A DNA stretch of 8,165 nucleotides from Candidatus Eiseniibacteriota bacterium (GTDB lineage Bacteria; Eisenbacteria; RBG-16-71-46; SZUA-252), in assembly GCA_016880395.1 (NCBI GenBank), contig JAEHDN010000330.1, forward strand, positions 1 through 8,165, in the 5' to 3' direction. Shown here piece after piece: positions 5,948-8,165 of the stretch. The notes beneath the pieces are model-generated. The model saw only the letters and a list, made by a program, of their open reading frames with translations. It was not told where the DNA came from and made no database searches. The position numbers and the translations under genes were made by a program. Numbering within the stretch: the first letter of the stretch is position 1; the number at the start of each line of letters is the position of its first letter.

Positions 5948-7885
5948 CTAGGAGCCCATGGTGATCTTGAGGAACAGGCTTCGCTCGAATTCGGGTCGTG
6001 CAGCCGCAAAGCCCCATTCCGCATGGGTCGGGCCGACCAGGTTCCAGCCGGTGATGGACACCTCGAACTCCTTGCGCGGCCGCCATCCCAGACGCCCGTC
6101 GAGCGTGGCGTACGACGGCACCTCCGGGTTCGGAAGGCTCCCGACGTAACGAACCGCAGCGTCCACATCCAGGGTCCCCAGATTGAGGGCGGACCGCAGC
6201 TGTCCCCACGATTTCGGATCGTTGCCGAGCGTGGCGGTGCCGATCAGGCTGGTCTGGCCGGGAGCGACGACCAGGTCGATCGACTGCTGCACCCAGCCGG
6301 CGTTGAATCTCCAGGACGCGGACGCCCGATAACTGCCCCACAGCTCGACCCCGGTGTTGGTTCCCTCGATTCCATTTTGGAACACCGGTCCGGCCGGGGA
6401 CGGGGCGAGCGAGCGGAGCTTGTCGTAGTCGTGATGGAATCCTGTGACCGAGATGGAGAGACCCTCGGCCAGCTGATCGCGATAGCCCAGCTCGAAGACC
6501 TTGGCCACCTCGGAGTCGAAGTCGGGGCCGCCGGCCAGGAAGAGATGCGGCGCCGCGGCGGGCGAGTAGTAATCACGGTCGACGCGCGCGGGCGCCCGCA
6601 CGGCGCGCGACGCCGCACCCCAGAGGAGACGCGCCTTGGCCGACTTCCAGCCGAGCCGCACGTTGGGCAGGTACTCCCAGCCGGTGAACTCGTTCCGCTC
6701 GAGTCGCACCCCGCCGGTCAGCTCGATCCGCTCGTGCGGGGTGAACGCGTCCTGGGCGAAGAGGCTCGTCGTCCTCAGATCGCGATTCGGGGGAAGGAGT
6801 GCGAACGCGGGGCTCAAGTTCGCGACGCGGTCTGCCTGATATCGGTACTCGAGCCCCCAGACGACGTCGTGCTTCGGGGCCGGCCGGAAGCCATGCTGCG
6901 CCTGGATGTCCCACGTCTGGAGCGACTCGTTGATCGAACCTGGCTGCTCCCGCTCGGTGTAGTCGAAGTAGCCCTGCGCGCGGAGCTCCGCCCCCGACTT
7001 GTAGTCTCGGGTCCAGCTCCCGATGGCGTTCCCGCCGGAGACCCGACGCGTGCCGGGTATCTGCTCGATGTCGCTTCGGTAGAGATCCCCCTGGAAGGTC
7101 ATGGCCTGGGACTCGCCGGTCCAGTCTCCGCGGAATCCGGCCTGCAGCCGCTCCGAGGCGTCCGTGACGTCCGTGCCATCGGACCGTTCGGTGTTGTCCC
7201 GGCTCGAGAACTGCCCGTAGGCACGGACGTGACCGCGCGCTCCCTGCGTCGCGCCGATCCGTGCCCCGACGACGACGTCGTGCGTTCCCGATCCGGCCGC
7301 GAGGAGCGCCCCCTGGGTGTCGGCGGCGGAGCGCGTCACCACGTGGATCACGCCGTTCACCGCGTTCGTTCCCCAAAGCGTACCCCCTGGACCGCTCACG
7401 ACTTCGATCCGCTCGACATCCTCCAGCATCACGTCCTGAGCTTCCCAGAGGACGCCCGAGAAGAGCGGCGAATAGACGACCCGCCCGTCGATCATCACCA
7501 GCATCTTGTTCGTGAGCACGCTGTTGAAGCCGCGCGCGCTGATGGCGTACTGATTCGCGTCCGCGCGGGCGACCTGGAGCGCGGGAGCGAGCCTCAAGGC
7601 CTCCGGAAGGCTCGTCGCCCCCGAGCGGCGGATGTCCTCCGAGGAGATGACGTAGGCGGAGGCCAGTGCGTCCGCGAGCGGCTCGGCGCGCCGGGACACC
7701 AGGGACACCTCGATGTTGCTGAGCTGCTCGAGGGTAAGATCGGCCAGATTGCCCGTGGCGAGCAGCTGCGCTGGAGCGGGCCGCGCGCCGAGGGCGGCGG
7801 CCACGCCTGCCGCGAGCAGCGCGACCAGGGGCAGGATACGGGGACGGGCGCGCTTCGAGCCCGGTCCGGTTGTGCGAGCCGGCAT
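5948..7885 (-). CDS. TonB-dependent outer-membrane receptor
   Basis: This 645-residue outer-membrane protein has a signal peptide (basic N-region to about 17, hydrophobic 18-34, cleavage near PAPAQ, residue 40). A short lead-in, LADLTLEQLSNIEV (47-60), is typical of receptors encoded beside YfiR. The plug domain (about 66-186) shows SEDIRRSGATSLPEALRLAP, ISARGFN (115-121), MLVMIDGRVVYSP (128-140), DVERIEVVSGPGGTLWGTNA (156-175) and GVIHVVTR. A beta barrel runs from about 187 to the end, rich in alternating aromatic/polar strands such as GWEYLPNVRLGWK and ELGYRDQLAEGLSISVTGF. The substrate cannot be told. The last residues are FLKITMGS, with no terminal aromatic residue of the usual barrel-assembly signal. 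The start at 7885 is chosen over the longer one at 7978 because GAGGA (7897-7893) lies seven bases upstream and a signal peptide follows at once. It is first in the operon with the yfiR-like and kinase genes. Confidence 0.95.
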   Translation of the reverse strand: MPARTTGPGSKRARPRILPLVALLAAGVAAALGARPAPAQLLATGNLADLTLEQLSNIEVSLVSRRAEPLADALASAYVISSEDIRRSGATSLPEALRLAPALQVARADANQYAISARGFNSVLTNKMLVMIDGRVVYSPLFSGVLWEAQDVMLEDVERIEVVSGPGGTLWGTNAVNGVIHVVTRSAADTQGALLAAGSGTHDVVVGARIGATQGARGHVRAYGQFSSRDNTERSDGTDVTDASERLQAGFRGDWTGESQAMTFQGDLYRSDIEQIPGTRRVSGGNAIGSWTRDYKSGAELRAQGYFDYTEREQPGSINESLQTWDIQAQHGFRPAPKHDVVWGLEYRYQADRVANLSPAFALLPPNRDLRTTSLFAQDAFTPHERIELTGGVRLERNEFTGWEYLPNVRLGWKSAKARLLWGAASRAVRAPARVDRDYYSPAAAPHLFLAGGPDFDSEVAKVFELGYRDQLAEGLSISVTGFHHDYDKLRSLAPSPAGPVFQNGIEGTNTGVELWGSYRASASWRFNAGWVQQSIDLVVAPGQTSLIGTATLGNDPKSWGQLRSALNLGTLDVDAAVRYVGSLPNPEVPSYATLDGRLGWRPRKEFEVSITGWNLVGPTHAEWGFAAARPEFERSLFLKITMGS

Positions 7886-7892
7886 GGCAGGA

Positions 7893-7897
7893 TCCTC
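7893..7897 (-). promoter_or_regulatory. Ribosome binding site that decides the receptor start
   Basis: On the minus strand GAGGA (7897-7893) is seven bases before ATG 7885. The upstream in-frame ATG at 7978 has no comparable site, and its extra 31 residues would put a non-signal sequence ahead of the signal peptide. Confidence 0.7.
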
Positions 7898-7947
7898 GTT
7901 GGAGTCATGATGGGTGAGCGAATCCGCCCCTGCGGGGGCCATGCTGC

Positions 7948-7966
7948 CCCATGAGCGTAGCATGGG
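7948..7966. promoter_or_regulatory. Candidate operator dyad CCCATG-N7-CATGGG
   Basis: CCCATG (7948-7953) and CATGGG (7961-7966) form a 19-bp dyad in the intergenic region between the divergent receptor operon and NIPSNAP gene. It lies about 63 bases before the receptor start, where a promoter core could be. No clear -10 box is present, so the role as operator is inferred. Confidence 0.3.
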
Positions 7967-7973
7967 ACCGAGA

Positions 7974-7983
7974 GGCAATTGCC
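7974..7983. promoter_or_regulatory. Perfect palindrome GGCAATTGCC
   Basis: A ten-base perfect palindrome at 7974-7983 is one of the few A/T-containing dyads in this GC-rich region. It overlaps a minus-strand TTGGCA (7985-7980) that could be a -35 box for the receptor operon. No good -10 follows at 16-18 bases. Confidence 0.3.
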
Positions 7984-7986
7984 AAG

Positions 7987-8011
7987 GGGATGCTCGTCCG
8001 ACGAGGGATGC
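7987..8011. promoter_or_regulatory. Direct repeat GGGATGC x2, 18-base period, enclosing a small dyad
   Basis: GGGATGC occurs at 7987-7993 and again at 8005-8011. Between and overlapping them is CTCGT-CCG-ACGAG (7993-8005), a perfect 5-bp dyad. On the minus strand the pair ends one base before TTGGCA at 7985-7980. The arrangement resembles an activator site next to a -35 box. Binding by any protein is inferred. Confidence 0.35.
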
Positions 8012-8028
8012 CTGCTTCGTCCGGGGCT

Positions 8029-8058
8029 TTGACCGGGTGTCCCTCCCGTGTGTAGAGT
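8029..8058 (+). promoter_or_regulatory. Candidate promoter of the NIPSNAP-family gene
   Basis: TTGACC (8029-8034, five of six consensus bases) and TAGAGT (8053-8058, four of six) are spaced by 18 bases. Transcription would start about 6-7 bases after 8058, that is at or right beside the GTG start at 8065. The mRNA could therefore be leaderless, which would explain the lack of a strong Shine-Dalgarno. Confidence 0.45.
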
Positions 8059-8064
8059 GAGCGT

Positions 8065-8165
8065 GTGAGCCGCGTGATCGAGATCCGGTCCTACAACCTC
8101 AAGCCTGGCGCCCGCCCTGAGTTCCATCGGCGGGTGCTCGATCAGGCCATGCCGCTCATGGAGCG
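8065..8165 (+). CDS. NIPSNAP-family protein, N-terminal part (3' end outside window)
   Basis: From GTG 8065 the frame stays open to the right edge (33 codons). It begins VSRVIEIRSYNLKPGARPEF, then HRRVLDQAMPLMER. The pattern IEIRSYNLKPG...EFH is the first beta strand and turn of NIPSNAP-family proteins, which start with a near-identical 'YELRTYTLKPG' motif and fold as a small dimeric alpha/beta barrel. Bacterial members are widespread and mostly uncharacterised. A second in-frame GTG at 8074 is the other possible start and would bring the strand closer to the N-terminus, as is usual in the family. The gene is divergent from the TonB receptor operon and shares its 180-bp upstream region. Only the N-terminus is visible, so the call rests on one motif. 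Confidence 0.75.
   Translation, partial: MSRVIEIRSYNLKPGARPEFHRRVLDQAMPLME

Noticed and set aside
5379..6341. N-terminal extension of the kinase frame (upstream of ATG 5378)
   Set aside because: This part lies over the yfiR-like gene and the end of the receptor gene in another frame and has low-complexity Arg/Gly/Pro content. The ATGA overlap marks the true start.
7926..7939. GCCCC-TGCG-GGGGC hairpin in the receptor leader as a terminator or riboswitch
   Set aside because: Only five base pairs with no T-run and no known aptamer pattern. It is likely chance in a GC-rich leader.
5942..7954. Plus-strand open frame of 670 residues antisense to the TonB receptor
   Set aside because: Composition is that of an antisense shadow (Arg/Glu/Pro/His), while the opposite strand encodes a clear plug and barrel.
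1..8165. tRNA, rRNA, CRISPR arrays, insertion sequences
   Set aside because: No cloverleaf with a GGTTCGA-like arm, no regularly spaced repeats, and no transposase or terminal repeats were seen on either strand.

Overview
The window is a GC-rich stretch of bacterial chromosome with strong third-position G/C bias. Its genes point to a Gram-negative (two-membrane), respiring, probably environmental bacterium: a TonB-dependent outer-membrane receptor, periplasmic multiheme cytochromes and Shine-Dalgarno starts. The secreted lamin-tail protein with a DWDGDG motif and the all-CXXCH NrfA would fit an uncultured lineage such as Candidatus Eisenbacteria or another FCB/Acidobacteria-like group. That placement is a guess from gene style, not from a marker gene.

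Left part (1-1345, + strand): the 3' end of an unidentified membrane protein, a secreted lamin-tail-domain protein, and a 49-residue two-helix membrane peptide of the lmo0937/DUF5670 type. A GC-rich intergenic stretch with a strong inverted repeat and a candidate promoter follows.

Centre (about 1617-3491, + strand): nrfH-nrfA, the complete structural operon for respiratory ammonifying nitrite reduction (DNRA). NrfH is a tetraheme quinol dehydrogenase anchored in the membrane. It passes electrons to NrfA, a pentaheme enzyme that reduces nitrite to ammonium. This NrfA has CXXCH at the catalytic heme instead of the textbook CXXCK, while the active-site Tyr/His/Arg and calcium ligands look intact.

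Right part (7885 down to 3465, - strand): a tight three-gene operon coding in order for a TonB-dependent receptor, a YfiR/DUF4154 periplasmic protein, and a hybrid histidine kinase (CHASE8-like periplasmic sensor, HAMP, HisKA, HATPase, REC). The last two overlap by ATGA. The layout resembles the YfiBNR envelope-signalling module of Pseudomonas, but the outer-membrane partner is a TonB receptor and the inner-membrane effector is a histidine kinase rather than a diguanylate cyclase. The kinase gene and nrfA converge and overlap by 27 bp at their 3' ends, so no terminator fits between them.

Right edge (8065-8165, + strand): the start of a NIPSNAP-family gene, divergent from the receptor operon. 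The shared 180-bp intergenic region carries several dyads, a heptamer direct repeat and a promoter placed so that the NIPSNAP transcript may be leaderless. No RNA genes, mobile elements or CRISPR arrays were seen.
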